This document shows positions 8,073 to 16,152 of a stretch of 24,937 nucleotides of DNA, piece by piece. The stretch spans positions 1-24,937 of the forward strand of contig JANZKD010000006.1 in NCBI GenBank assembly GCA_025061245.1. Reading direction: 5' to 3'. Origin of the DNA: Candidatus Culexmicrobium profundum. GTDB lineage: Archaea; Thermoproteota; Methanomethylicia; Culexarchaeales; Culexmicrobiaceae. How positions within the stretch are numbered: the stretch's first letter is position 1; the number at the start of each line of letters is the position of its first letter. The notes under the pieces were generated by a model. It was not told where the DNA came from and searched no databases. It saw nothing but the letters and a program-made list of their open reading frames with translations. The position numbers and the translations under genes are program-made.

Positions 8073-9039
8073 CTCCCCTCAACTCCTCAAATCTATGACA
8101 CTTCACGAAGTGACCTTTAGATGCCCTAATGAAATCTGGTTCCTTCTCAGCGCATAAATCAATTTTAAAGGGACATCTAAGATGAAATCTACAGCCGCTA
8201 GGCGGATTAAGTAAATTGGGTGGAGCACCAGGTATAGATTTGAGCTTTCGCCGCTTCTCCTTTATACTTGGAACAGAAGATAAAAGCGCCTTTGTATAGG
8301 GATGAAGAGGATTAACATAAACGTCAACTATATTTCCAAGCTCAACTATCTGCCCTGCATACATAACGGCAATTCTATCACTAAGCTCGCTAACCATCGA
8401 GATATCATGAGATATTAAAATTACAGATAATTTCAATTTTCTCTGAATATCCTTTATCAATTTAAGTATCTGAGCTTGAACAATTACATCAAGTGCAGTT
8501 GTAGGCTCATCAGCAATAAGTATTTCAGGATTTAAAGCAAGAGCCATAGCAATCATTGCCCTTTGCCTCATACCTCCACTGAATTCGAATGGATAGCTGG
8601 TAGCTCTAGATGCATCAATACCAACCATTTCCAGTAACTCTATAACTCTTTTCATGGCCTCTTTTTTACTAATTTTTTCATGAATCATAATGGCCTCAGC
8701 AATCTGATCACCAACTTTAATAACAGGGTTTAGTGCATTCATAGCACCTTGAAATACTATTGATATCCGTTTCCACCTGATCTCTCTTCTAAATCTCTCA
8801 AGATCCATATTTAAAATATCTTCACCATTAAGAAGCATTTCTCCACCATAAATTTTACCGTTAATGGGTAGTAGTCTCAAAATAGTTATAGCGAGACTAC
8901 TCTTTCCACATCCAGATTCACCAACTATTCCAAGAGTTTCACCTTTATCCAATGAGAAAGAAACGTTATCTACTGCATGAACTTCGCCTTTTCCCAAGAT
9001 TTCATAGTACATCTTTAAGTCCTTGACTTCAAGTAGCAA
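8059..9039 (-). CDS. dppD: Peptide-type ABC importer ATPase, DppD/OppD family
   Basis: This is the first gene of the importer operon and one of its two cytoplasmic ATPases, 326 residues. Walker A is GESGCGKSS (~38-46), the Q-loop is IVFQGAMNALNPV, the signature FSGGMRQRAMIAMAL, the Walker B ILIADEPTTALDV, and the switch histidine lies in LISHDISMV. The C-terminal oligopeptide-transporter extension has four cysteines (GCRFHLRCPFKIDLC and KCH). The start is TTG at 9039: it lies nine bases after GGAGG and puts the first beta strand (LLEVKDLKMYYE) in place, while the first ATG is at residue 11, inside that strand. A strong TATA box at 9101-9110 precedes it. Confidence 0.94.
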   Translation of the reverse strand: MLLEVKDLKMYYEILGKGEVHAVDNVSFSLDKGETLGIVGESGCGKSSLAITILRLLPINGKIYGGEMLLNGEDILNMDLERFRREIRWKRISIVFQGAMNALNPVIKVGDQIAEAIMIHEKISKKEAMKRVIELLEMVGIDASRATSYPFEFSGGMRQRAMIAMALALNPEILIADEPTTALDVIVQAQILKLIKDIQRKLKLSVILISHDISMVSELSDRIAVMYAGQIVELGNIVDVYVNPLHPYTKALLSSVPSIKEKRRKLKSIPGAPPNLLNPPSGCRFHLRCPFKIDLCAEKEPDFIRASKGHFVKCHRFEELRGVDFR

Positions 9040-9099
9040 GTCACTATGCCTCCACCATTTAAAGATCCCAAGCCAAGGTTAATTTAATCACAACTCACA

Positions 9100-9111
9100 C
9101 AAATATATACT
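9100..9111 (-). promoter_or_regulatory. TATA box of the dpp operon
   Basis: The minus strand reads AGTATATATTTG, close to the archaeal consensus, 61-72 bases upstream of the dppD TTG. The predicted transcription start is near 9075-9080, leaving a ~40-base leader with GGTGGAGG. About 20-30 bases further upstream lies a small inverted repeat (TAACT-TG-AGTTA, 9132-9143), in the position expected of an activator site. Confidence 0.55.
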
Positions 9112-9180
9112 TTTAATGCTTATAATGACATTAACTTGAGTTACACATAGTGAGGTTAGATTAATTTAGCTAGCTTTTGA

Positions 9181-9564
9181 TTATCTTTTTAACTCCTCCA
9201 ATATACTCTCCCTTAGTTTAATATACTTTACATAGCGTTCATCATCTTTAACAGCATTATAGACTTCTTCAAGATTTATTAACTTGACCATTTTATCGGG
9301 AACACTTCCAGATAAAAGTGAACTCCTCAAACGCTCTTCAACATTAATAACGTTATAGGTTCTTAGCTTGTCAATTGCCCGTTCAAATTCATCTTCATCT
9401 ATAGCTTGATTATCACCTAAACTTGCTCTAAAACCTTTTAATTCGAGAATAAGCTCACTTAACCACAATTGACCAAAATATAAACTTAAAACTCTAATGA
9501 TGTCCCCCATTAGAATTGAAAAATCGTCACGATTCCCCAAAATATCACTTATAACATTAGCCAC
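9181..9564 (-). CDS. Small soluble protein, unknown function, possibly winged-helix-like
   Basis: This 127-residue, largely helical, charged protein is not one I recognise. Residues ~35-85 (LYFGQLWLSELILELKG, then DEFERAIDKLRTYNVINVEE) have the look of a winged-helix fold: helices followed by a short beta wing. The rest is acidic helix ending in ILEELKR. There is no signal peptide or membrane segment. The start is GTG 9564, supported by GGTGA five bases upstream. It lies 65 bases after the antiporter gene on the same strand and 141 bases before dppD, so it could share the antiporter's transcript. A regulatory role is a guess only. Confidence 0.6.
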   Translation of the reverse strand: MANVISDILGNRDDFSILMGDIIRVLSLYFGQLWLSELILELKGFRASLGDNQAIDEDEFERAIDKLRTYNVINVEERLRSSLLSGSVPDKMVKLINLEEVYNAVKDDERYVKYIKLRESILEELKR

Positions 9565-9629
9565 TTAATCACCACAATAGAATAAGAGGAAAGCATTATT
9601 TTACTTTATTGCCATATCGTCAATTTAAC

Positions 9630-10682
9630 TTAAAATCTCAATTCCTCTAACATTATGAAAAGCAAAATTTGTAGAATTAAGATAAATATCCCTTCATCTA
9701 AAGTTAATTTCTCATCATCTAAAATTGTCTTTTTAACCATCCATAATGAAGCTGCAACAGAAACCAATTGAAACATAACATAGCCATCTAAGGGAACAGG
9801 AATTATTAGTGCAATGAATCCTAATACAATTAATATACACTGAGATATTCCAGCTAAAAGATTAGCTAAACCCAGCTTAACTAAACCTTTCTTAGCACCT
9901 ATAATAGCAATTCCATGTTCAGGTATGCTGCCAAGCGAGCCAAGCAAAATTGCTACGGTAATCAATGATAAATTAAATTTATGAAGAATAAATTCAGCAG
10001 ATTCAGTTAATATTTCCCCACCAATAAATATTGAAATAAAACCAAGTACTAACAAAATTACGGCTTTTTTACGAGATAACTCCAGTGAGCTAGATTCTAA
10101 TTTTTCTTGCTCACCTCTAAGTATAAAGACCATGTAAGCAGCATAAATCAATATCAGGAAAAATCCAATCTCTTTAGGCAAAAACCCCTTTCCACCCTCA
10201 ATAATACCTAAAACAAATATCAATAAACAAACTACAATAGTCATCCTAATTAAATCACTTTCATGTGCAATTGCACTATAAGGAATCCTTATAGCGCCCT
10301 TCCTCCAACTAAGTAGGATTATTAATAAACCCAGCAAAAGTATGTTAAAGCCTGAAGCAGCTATAACGCTTAAAATTGCAATCTCAATTAAAGCCTCCGA
10401 TCCTTGAGCTAACCCCTCAAAAATCATTATTGAAGACAGTGCCAATTCAGGTAGATTTGAAGCTAAACTAGAGATTACACCAGCAATATATTCACTTAAA
10501 CCTAAGTAAATTGAAATACTCTTCAAACCATCAACTGCTATTTCACTTCCCCTAGTGATAAGCCAGACTCCGAAAATGAAACCTACAATAAAAGCTATAG
10601 AATGTAAATCTAAAATAATAGATGCAAGATAAATCAATCCCTGCACAGCAACCATGAATAACTCAATTTTTGAAATTTTCAT
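9630..10682 (-). CDS. Sodium/calcium exchanger-type antiporter (CaCA superfamily)
   Basis: This 350-residue protein has about ten hydrophobic segments and the two inverted alpha repeats of the Ca2+/cation antiporter superfamily. Repeat 1 (about residues 45-90) contains GLSEYIAGVISSLASNLPEL. Repeat 2 (about 222-262) contains SLITVAILLGSLGSIPEHGI. The glutamates in NLPE and SIPE are the family's ion-binding residues. The surrounding bases of the motif differ from the usual GTSLPE in both repeats (ASNLPE and GSIPEH), so this is a divergent branch. It probably exchanges Na+ or H+ for Ca2+ or another divalent cation across the cytoplasmic membrane; ion and direction cannot be read from sequence. 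The ATG follows a TATA-like TTTTAAATT by about 20 bases, so the mRNA is probably leaderless. It is divergent from the aminopeptidase gene. Confidence 0.85.
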   Translation of the reverse strand: MKISKIELFMVAVQGLIYLASIILDLHSIAFIVGFIFGVWLITRGSEIAVDGLKSISIYLGLSEYIAGVISSLASNLPELALSSIMIFEGLAQGSEALIEIAILSVIAASGFNILLLGLLIILLSWRKGAIRIPYSAIAHESDLIRMTIVVCLLIFVLGIIEGGKGFLPKEIGFFLILIYAAYMVFILRGEQEKLESSSLELSRKKAVILLVLGFISIFIGGEILTESAEFILHKFNLSLITVAILLGSLGSIPEHGIAIIGAKKGLVKLGLANLLAGISQCILIVLGFIALIIPVPLDGYVMFQLVSVAASLWMVKKTILDDEKLTLDEGIFILILQILLFIMLEELRF

Positions 10683-10752
10683 GGTCCCTTATTAGTTTGC
10701 AATTTAAAACTTATAGCCCTTCTTATACGATGTATCTGACTAATTTAAGTAA

Positions 10753-10761
10753 ACTTTATAG
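10753..10761 (+). promoter_or_regulatory. TATA box of the aminopeptidase gene
   Basis: ACTTTATAG lies about 55 bases upstream of the ATG at 10814. The expected transcription start is near 10785, giving a ~28-base leader that contains GGTGA at 10804-10808. Moderate match only. Confidence 0.4.
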
Positions 10762-10813
10762 TTGGACAGAGAAATATTTAGCTTGTCCTTTAAAGTAATA
10801 GGATGGTGAAAGA

Positions 10814-11887
10814 ATGGTTGATGAAAGAATTAGAAAATTAGCTGAAATACTTGTAGATTATTCAACTGAAGTAAAGAAAGGTGACCGAGTATTAATTAGA
10901 GCTGATCTCGAAGCAAAAGATTTAGCCCTAGAAATTTATAAACTTTCAATTTTAAGAGGAGCGCATCCATGGATCAAAATAACATTACCAAATCAAGATT
11001 ATATTTTCTATAAATATGCAAGCAAGAAACAATTAGAATGGTTTCCTGAACATGAATACTTTGAAATAAAGCATACAGACGTTTATTTTGCAATTAGAGC
11101 CCCAACTAATTTAAGGGAATTCATTAATGTCAACCCAAAAAGACTTAGTGAACGACTGAAAACCTTAAAGCCAATAAGAGATTGGAGAGTAGAGAAAACA
11201 AGATGGGTTGTCTTCTATTATCCAACGAATGCACTTGCACAAGAGGCTGAAATGTCCCTACCAGAATTTGAAGACTTCGTATTCAACTCATGTCTAATAG
11301 ATTGGAAAGAAATGTCGAAGAAATTATGGAAAATTAAAAAATTACTTGATGCCACTGATAAAGTCAGGATAATAGGCAATGAAACTGATTTAACGTTCAG
11401 CATTAAAGGTAGAAATGCTCTTGTAGCCGATGGCAAGAAAAACATGCCTGATGGTGAAGTATACACCAGTGTAGTTGAAGATAGCGTAAATGGCTACATA
11501 AAATATGAAATACCCGCCGTTAGATTTGGAAACGTAGTTGAAGACATAATGCTAAAATTTGAAAATGGAAAGGTAGTTGAAGCAAAAGCATCTAAAAATC
11601 AAAAATTCCTCGAAGAAATGCTAAACACTGATGAGGGAGCAAGAAGAATAGGGGAGTTTGGAATAGGTTTAAACTATAACATCACAAGATCGGTCAAAAA
11701 TATACTCTTTGATGAAAAAATAGGAGGAACCATACACTTAGCTCTTGGCAGAGGCTATAAGGAAACATTAAGCAAAAATGAATCAGCAATACATTGGGAC
11801 ATGATTAAAGATCTACGTGAAAATGGAGAAGTATACTTTGATGGAAAACTAGTTATGAAAAACGGAGAGTGGTTTATTTTAAAATAA
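10814..11887 (+). CDS. Aminopeptidase, M29 family (thermophilic aminopeptidase T / AmpS type)
   Basis: This 357-residue cytosolic metallo-aminopeptidase removes N-terminal residues from peptides using two divalent metal ions (Co2+, Zn2+ or Mn2+ in known members). All five expected metal ligands of the M29 family are present: E215 (NMPDGEVYT), E281 (EFGIGLN), H308 (GTIHLALG), H327 and D329 (SAIHWDM). Their spacing matches the family. The N-terminal domain begins RIRKLAEILVDYSTEVKKGD, also typical. Length is a little below the usual ~370-410. The ATG is preceded by GGTGA. It lies close to, but divergent from, the peptide-type ABC importer cluster, which fits a role in processing imported or intracellular peptides; that link is inference. 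Annotation is firm. Confidence 0.93.
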   Translation: MVDERIRKLAEILVDYSTEVKKGDRVLIRADLEAKDLALEIYKLSILRGAHPWIKITLPNQDYIFYKYASKKQLEWFPEHEYFEIKHTDVYFAIRAPTNLREFINVNPKRLSERLKTLKPIRDWRVEKTRWVVFYYPTNALAQEAEMSLPEFEDFVFNSCLIDWKEMSKKLWKIKKLLDATDKVRIIGNETDLTFSIKGRNALVADGKKNMPDGEVYTSVVEDSVNGYIKYEIPAVRFGNVVEDIMLKFENGKVVEAKASKNQKFLEEMLNTDEGARRIGEFGIGLNYNITRSVKNILFDEKIGGTIHLALGRGYKETLSKNESAIHWDMIKDLRENGEVYFDGKLVMKNGEWFILK

Positions 11888-11898
11888 CGTAAACTCAA

Positions 11899-11910
11899 TT
11901 TTTATTATAA
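11899..11910 (+). promoter_or_regulatory. TATA-like element before the aminopropyltransferase gene
   Basis: TTTTTATTATAA lies just after the aminopeptidase stop and about 50 bases before the ATG at 11958. It suggests that the aminopropyltransferase gene can be transcribed separately. The T-rich strand could also act as an aminopeptidase terminator. Confidence 0.35.
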
Positions 11911-11957
11911 CCTGAAATCTGTGACAATCATTATAATGGTGAAAAGACAATAAATTA

Positions 11958-12836
11958 ATGATGAAAATGGAAAAAGGGATCATAGAACTAAATGGAGAAA
12001 AATTCTATGTTGAACCATTAGCTAAACATACGCTTACTTTAACAAAAATAAAGAAAGTCTACTTCACAAAGAAATCTAAATATCAATTAATTGAAGTAAT
12101 TGAAAGCTACGATTATGGCTTAGGTCTATATTTAGACCACAGCACACAACTATCTGAAAGTGACGAGTACATATATCATGAAATCTTCGTACATCCAGCA
12201 ATGCTAAGTCATCCAAATCCGAAAAAAATATTGATAATTGGTGGCGGAGATGGAGGAGTACTAAGAGAAGTATTAAAACACCCTACAGTTGAAAAAGCAG
12301 TACTAGTAGAAATAGATGAAGAAGTAATTAAGGCAGTTAAGAAATATTTGTCATTCATACCACAAAATGCATTCGATGATCCAAGAGCTAAAATTTTAAT
12401 TGAAGACGGAGTAAAGTACGTCAATAATACAACCGAGAAATATGATGTAATTTTCATGGATGCAACCGATGACATTGGTCCATCAGTCCCACTATACAAA
12501 GTGGAATTTTACAAGGCGATAAGAGATATATTAAACGACAAAGGAATCTTCATAACTCAGGCATTGGGATTAGAACAACATAAAGGCGCCCTAGAAAAAA
12601 TATACTTTGACTTAAAAAGAGTATTCAGAATAGTAGATTACTATTACATATATGTACCATCATTTTGTAATAGATGGGGATTTGTCTCTGCATCAGATCA
12701 ATATAATATAATGGAAATAGAAAAAAGTGAACTTGAAAAAAGATTCAAAAACAGAAAAATAAAAACAAAATATTATAATCCAGAAGTACACATTGCACTC
12801 CAAATTATGAGAAAAACCATAAAACTGAAAATCTAA
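11958..12836 (+). CDS. Aminopropyltransferase, spermidine/thermospermine synthase family (ACL5-like)
   Basis: This 292-residue enzyme belongs to the SpeE family, which transfers an aminopropyl group from decarboxylated S-adenosylmethionine to a polyamine. An N-terminal beta domain precedes a Rossmann-like methyltransferase fold with DEYIYHEIFVHPAM, GGGDGG at residues 95-100, the acidic strand end LVEIDEEV, and the catalytic-loop aspartates in FMDATDDIG. The region after this differs from ordinary spermidine synthase: it has FITQALGLEQH and YVPSFCNRWGFVSASD, where spermidine synthases have a QxESP-type motif and a GxWSF..GSK motif. The PSF..WG..ASD pattern is that of ACL5-type thermospermine synthases, known in plants and some thermophilic archaea. 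Three closely spaced ATGs (11958, 11961, 11967) are possible starts. Family is firm, exact product uncertain. Confidence 0.88.
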   Translation: MMKMEKGIIELNGEKFYVEPLAKHTLTLTKIKKVYFTKKSKYQLIEVIESYDYGLGLYLDHSTQLSESDEYIYHEIFVHPAMLSHPNPKKILIIGGGDGGVLREVLKHPTVEKAVLVEIDEEVIKAVKKYLSFIPQNAFDDPRAKILIEDGVKYVNNTTEKYDVIFMDATDDIGPSVPLYKVEFYKAIRDILNDKGIFITQALGLEQHKGALEKIYFDLKRVFRIVDYYYIYVPSFCNRWGFVSASDQYNIMEIEKSELEKRFKNRKIKTKYYNPEVHIALQIMRKTIKLKI

Positions 12837-12898
12837 CTATCAATAGTAACATCAAATTGGAGAGCTACAAGCACAGAGAAGGATAATGAATGTAAACA

Positions 12899-13651
12899 TT
12901 ATGGCTCAACAGTATATTCTATCCGTACAATACCTCTACCTTTACTAGCTCTCTTGAGAAGCCTTATCCTTCCAATTTCACCTGTTCTTTTGACATGCGT
13001 GCCTCCACATGGAATTGCAATCCAATTTTCAATTTCAATTATTCGAATTTTCTCCTCTAATTCATGTTTCCTAGCATATAGCTCTAAGCTTTCATTATAT
13101 TGTCTTAAATATTCATTTGCTCTCTCTGGCGACATATACTTTATAATTATTCTCCTATCTTCACTTACAATTTTATTTGCAATATTCTCTATTTCAGGAA
13201 GCATCTCCCTTTTTATTGGTGCTTTAAAATCTAATCTACCACCCTTCACACTTTTACCAGCACTTACACATTTTATAGGTGAGTTAAAATATGCTCTAAC
13301 CGCTTGAATTAGCAGATGAGCTGCCGTATGCACTCTCATTAATTTATGGCGGCGCTCCCAGTCAATTATGCCCTTGACTCTTTCACCTATGCTTATAGAA
13401 CCCTCAAGAACTCCTTGATGAATTACATTTCCAAACTCATCTTCGTATACATCTTCAACTAATAATTTACCTTTCTCCCCCAATATGATTCCAGTATCTT
13501 GAGGTTGTCCGCCACCAATTGGATGAAATGCTGTTTCATCAAGAATTAATGTAGTTTTCCCATTAGACTGCCTTATGTCAAGAACCTTAGCAAAAAACTC
13601 TTTAACATAGGAGTCATCAAGAAAAATTTTCCTAGTACCCAACAATCTCAC
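12899..13651 (-). CDS. alaX: Alanyl-tRNA editing protein AlaX (medium type)
   Basis: This 250-residue protein is a free-standing homologue of the AlaRS editing domain. It hydrolyses Ser-tRNA(Ala) or Gly-tRNA(Ala) to prevent mistranslation. Residues ~40-53 hold the glycine-rich stretch HPIGGGQPQDTG that marks AlaX-M/L types. HTAAH (about 107-111) and CGGTH (about 215-219) supply the zinc ligands of the HxxxH and CxxxH motifs. It lacks the long C-terminal extension of AlaX-L. The annotated start GTG 13651 directly follows GGG. TTG 13642, six bases after GGGGTGA, is an equally good start and would shorten the protein by three residues. It lies downstream of the Clp1-like kinase gene on the same strand, 101 bases apart. 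Confidence 0.93.
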   Translation of the reverse strand: MRLLGTRKIFLDDSYVKEFFAKVLDIRQSNGKTTLILDETAFHPIGGGQPQDTGIILGEKGKLLVEDVYEDEFGNVIHQGVLEGSISIGERVKGIIDWERRHKLMRVHTAAHLLIQAVRAYFNSPIKCVSAGKSVKGGRLDFKAPIKREMLPEIENIANKIVSEDRRIIIKYMSPERANEYLRQYNESLELYARKHELEEKIRIIEIENWIAIPCGGTHVKRTGEIGRIRLLKRASKGRGIVRIEYTVEP

Positions 13652-13752
13652 CCCTAAAGACCTAACAAAATCTCTAAGCTATCTAAGAAATATAAGTTAC
13701 TAGATATCATTTGAATATCAATTAGGGAGACAATCATACAACATGCTCATAA

Positions 13753-15060
13753 CTATATGGAGGATAGCCGAATCCAATCTTCCTCCTTAAAAGTATCTAC
13801 ATTAATTTTAAGCTGACCAAAATACATTATTACATTATCATTGAAATTAGCTTTAGTTAACACTTTAAATTTCTGAGATTTAAAATCAACATCAACTATT
13901 ATCCCCAAATCATCTAAGAATCTTTCTTTACTTTGAAAAGCCACTATAAGATTTCTAAATAAAGATTTTGTATGAATATATACTTGCTTAACATTAAAGA
14001 TTTTAGCCAACTTATTCTTCACATTTTCATTTATCGACTTATCCTCATTAACTATGAGGAGAAGCGTATCTGAACTTTTTTCACCATAAATCACAGTTGC
14101 ATCCATAAGCTTTGATAAATATTCAAAGCACGTTTGAGGTATCTGGCTACCAGTTAATATTATTGTTCCAATCGTAGTAACTTTATTAAAGTCAATCTCC
14201 TTAACTATAGCTCCACTAAACCATCGCTTATATATGTATTCTCTAATGGATCTTCTTTCATCTCTACTTCTAGCCTTAACATGCCTTGCTGCTTCGATAC
14301 GATATACTTGATAGTTTTTCTCAGCCCATTTAAGAATAGGTTCAAGTTCATCTCTTCTCTGTATACCGATAATATAGTCTGGATGGATCGTGGTTATCTT
14401 GAAAATTTTAAAATCTCTGCCTCGCCCAGTAATCCATCCAGTCGTGTCAATTAAGATTACATCGCATTTTTCCCTAGTAATTGCAATATGTAGCAATTGT
14501 AGAATAGCTGCAAAAACTCGGTGAAGTAAACCTGAAGGAGATGTAGAACCAATAAAAACAGCATCTATCAGTCTGGCTTGATTTAAGGAGGCAATGGGCT
14601 TTTCAATTACACCTAATCCTATAGTTGTTGGAGGACCAATATCACTCTGCCCTACATCTGCATCAATAACTCCAATTTTTAAACCTTTAAGGAAAAATTT
14701 GTTGGCTAGAAAGGTTATCAATCCAGTTTTACCCACATCTAGTCCGCCGAGAACAATTATTTTAGTGCAGTTTCCTTTCTTCAATGAAATCTTACCTACA
14801 AGGTCCCTCCAGTCGTTTGGAATAGTGTCGCTCGCTATAAGTGAAACTTTACCATTGAAAACTTCAATTGTACTTTTCTTTAAACAATATAATGGTAGCG
14901 CTTTATGTGGATCAATCTCAACTTCAGCTCCTCTCTTAAATATGGCTCCAAAGATTTCGACTTCACCAGACTTTATCTTAGCTTTTGATGGCCCTTCAAT
15001 TATTAGAGTGCATCCCTTGCTTACACTTACTTGCAGTGGGGTATACATTGTATTTAACAA
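13753..15060 (-). CDS. Polynucleotide 5'-kinase, Clp1/Grc3/NOL9 family
   Basis: This 435-residue protein matches archaeal Clp1-like kinases, which phosphorylate 5'-OH ends of RNA or DNA and have a proposed role in RNA processing. Residues 1-~90 form the N-terminal beta domain. Walker A is GGLDVGKT at about 104-111, followed by the family motif DADVGQSDIGPP (~139-150), the Walker B/lid-associated DTTGW (~205) and a C-terminal beta domain with GIIVDVDF near the end. The start is TTG 15060: GGAGG lies seven bases upstream, whereas the next ATG (15048) is 19 bases from it. It follows the pantoate kinase gene by 90 bases and precedes alaX. Family is firm; the in vivo substrate is unknown. Confidence 0.92.
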   Translation of the reverse strand: MLNTMYTPLQVSVSKGCTLIIEGPSKAKIKSGEVEIFGAIFKRGAEVEIDPHKALPLYCLKKSTIEVFNGKVSLIASDTIPNDWRDLVGKISLKKGNCTKIIVLGGLDVGKTGLITFLANKFFLKGLKIGVIDADVGQSDIGPPTTIGLGVIEKPIASLNQARLIDAVFIGSTSPSGLLHRVFAAILQLLHIAITREKCDVILIDTTGWITGRGRDFKIFKITTIHPDYIIGIQRRDELEPILKWAEKNYQVYRIEAARHVKARSRDERRSIREYIYKRWFSGAIVKEIDFNKVTTIGTIILTGSQIPQTCFEYLSKLMDATVIYGEKSSDTLLLIVNEDKSINENVKNKLAKIFNVKQVYIHTKSLFRNLIVAFQSKERFLDDLGIIVDVDFKSQKFKVLTKANFNDNVIMYFGQLKINVDTFKEEDWIRLSSI

Positions 15061-15150
15061 TTATAATCCTCCAATCATCAATAAATTCAAGTAAGGTGCT
15101 GTAGAGGATTATAGTTTCAATTATTTGTATTCAATTTTAACTTATAAACT

Positions 15151-16071
15151 CTAGTGATTACTACTTGAAATATAACGGGGACCCACAACATCCAATTTAG
15201 CGACAATTATGTTTTCTTCATTAAAGAAGCGCTTAAATGCATTGAAAACACTATCAAAATTATTTTTGTCAACGAGGGCATGTACGGCTTCACCTATCAT
15301 ATTTTGAGTAGCTCCAATTGCTCCAGCCTTCTCGACTGCTTCAATAACTTTTTTAACTCTGCTAGTCATAAAACCTGATTTAAATGCAAAAATTTTACAA
15401 CACTTCATGAAGTTTTCTGGTGAAACATCTTTTAAAATATCTCTTAAAGTTTGCTTTCCAAGCTTGTTTATATATTTGAGCTTCTGCCTGCTACTTAACA
15501 CGTTCCTAGTGGATATTGAGCCGAAGGCTGCAGCTATAATAAAGTATTCATCCTCACAAATAGGAATTCTATCCACAACACCTATGCCAGGTGCTCCAGG
15601 TTTTAATGCTAATCTAAATCCTCCAGCTATAATTCCAGCTACAGTTCCAAGACCAGTTTTACATTCCAGATCAGCCATATGAGCAATTCTTGCAATCTGA
15701 AGATAAGTCATCTTCAAATTGAAAGCCTTTGCCAATGCAAATGAAAGAGCTAAAGCACTTGCCCCACTAGTTCCAAAGCCACATTCAATAGGAACTTCAA
15801 TCCTCTGTCTCACAACAATTTTGTATGGACCTAAATCTTTAGGCAAAATTAAATCTATAATCTTCCTCAAAATAAATGAATCAATCTTCACATTGTTTAT
15901 ATAATTTTCAATCATAATTTCATCAACATTAAAATCTACTTCTAAACTAACATATACACCACGATTAATTGTAAAACCTCCACCATAAGCACCACACTTC
16001 AATGGATCTTTAACAATATGTGAAGCAAAGAAACTAGAGATAGCCGAGGGGGAGAACACCTCCACATGCAT
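15151..16071 (-). CDS. pok: Pantoate kinase (archaeal CoA pathway, GHMP superfamily)
   Basis: This 306-residue enzyme phosphorylates pantoate to 4-phosphopantoate, the archaeal route to CoA that replaces bacterial pantothenate synthetase and kinase; phosphopantothenate synthetase acts next. The N-terminus (SPSAISSFF, then DPLKCGAYGGGFTINRGV) matches the pantoate-kinase branch rather than mevalonate or homoserine kinase. The GHMP ATP-binding motif PIECGFGTSGASALAL is at about residues 96-111, and a glycine-rich TGLGTVAGIIAGG follows near 140. Length is normal for the family. The ATG at 16071 is preceded by GTGATTT. It is divergent from the HExxH gene and heads a same-strand row with the Clp1-like and AlaX genes. 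The phosphopantothenate synthetase gene is not in the window. Confidence 0.9.
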   Translation of the reverse strand: MHVEVFSPSAISSFFASHIVKDPLKCGAYGGGFTINRGVYVSLEVDFNVDEIMIENYINNVKIDSFILRKIIDLILPKDLGPYKIVVRQRIEVPIECGFGTSGASALALSFALAKAFNLKMTYLQIARIAHMADLECKTGLGTVAGIIAGGFRLALKPGAPGIGVVDRIPICEDEYFIIAAAFGSISTRNVLSSRQKLKYINKLGKQTLRDILKDVSPENFMKCCKIFAFKSGFMTSRVKKVIEAVEKAGAIGATQNMIGEAVHALVDKNNFDSVFNAFKRFFNEENIIVAKLDVVGPRYISSSNH

Positions 16072-16152
16072 TGTAAATCACAATAAATAATCGAATTAGT
16101 CTAGATTAATTAATTTAACTTTAAGTATGGATTATGGAATAATAGTATAACA

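Noticed and set aside
11911..11965. CTGA followed by ATGATGA near the aminopropyltransferase start
   Set aside because: The order is D-like then C-like, the reverse of an sRNA, and ATGATGA is simply the repeated start codons.
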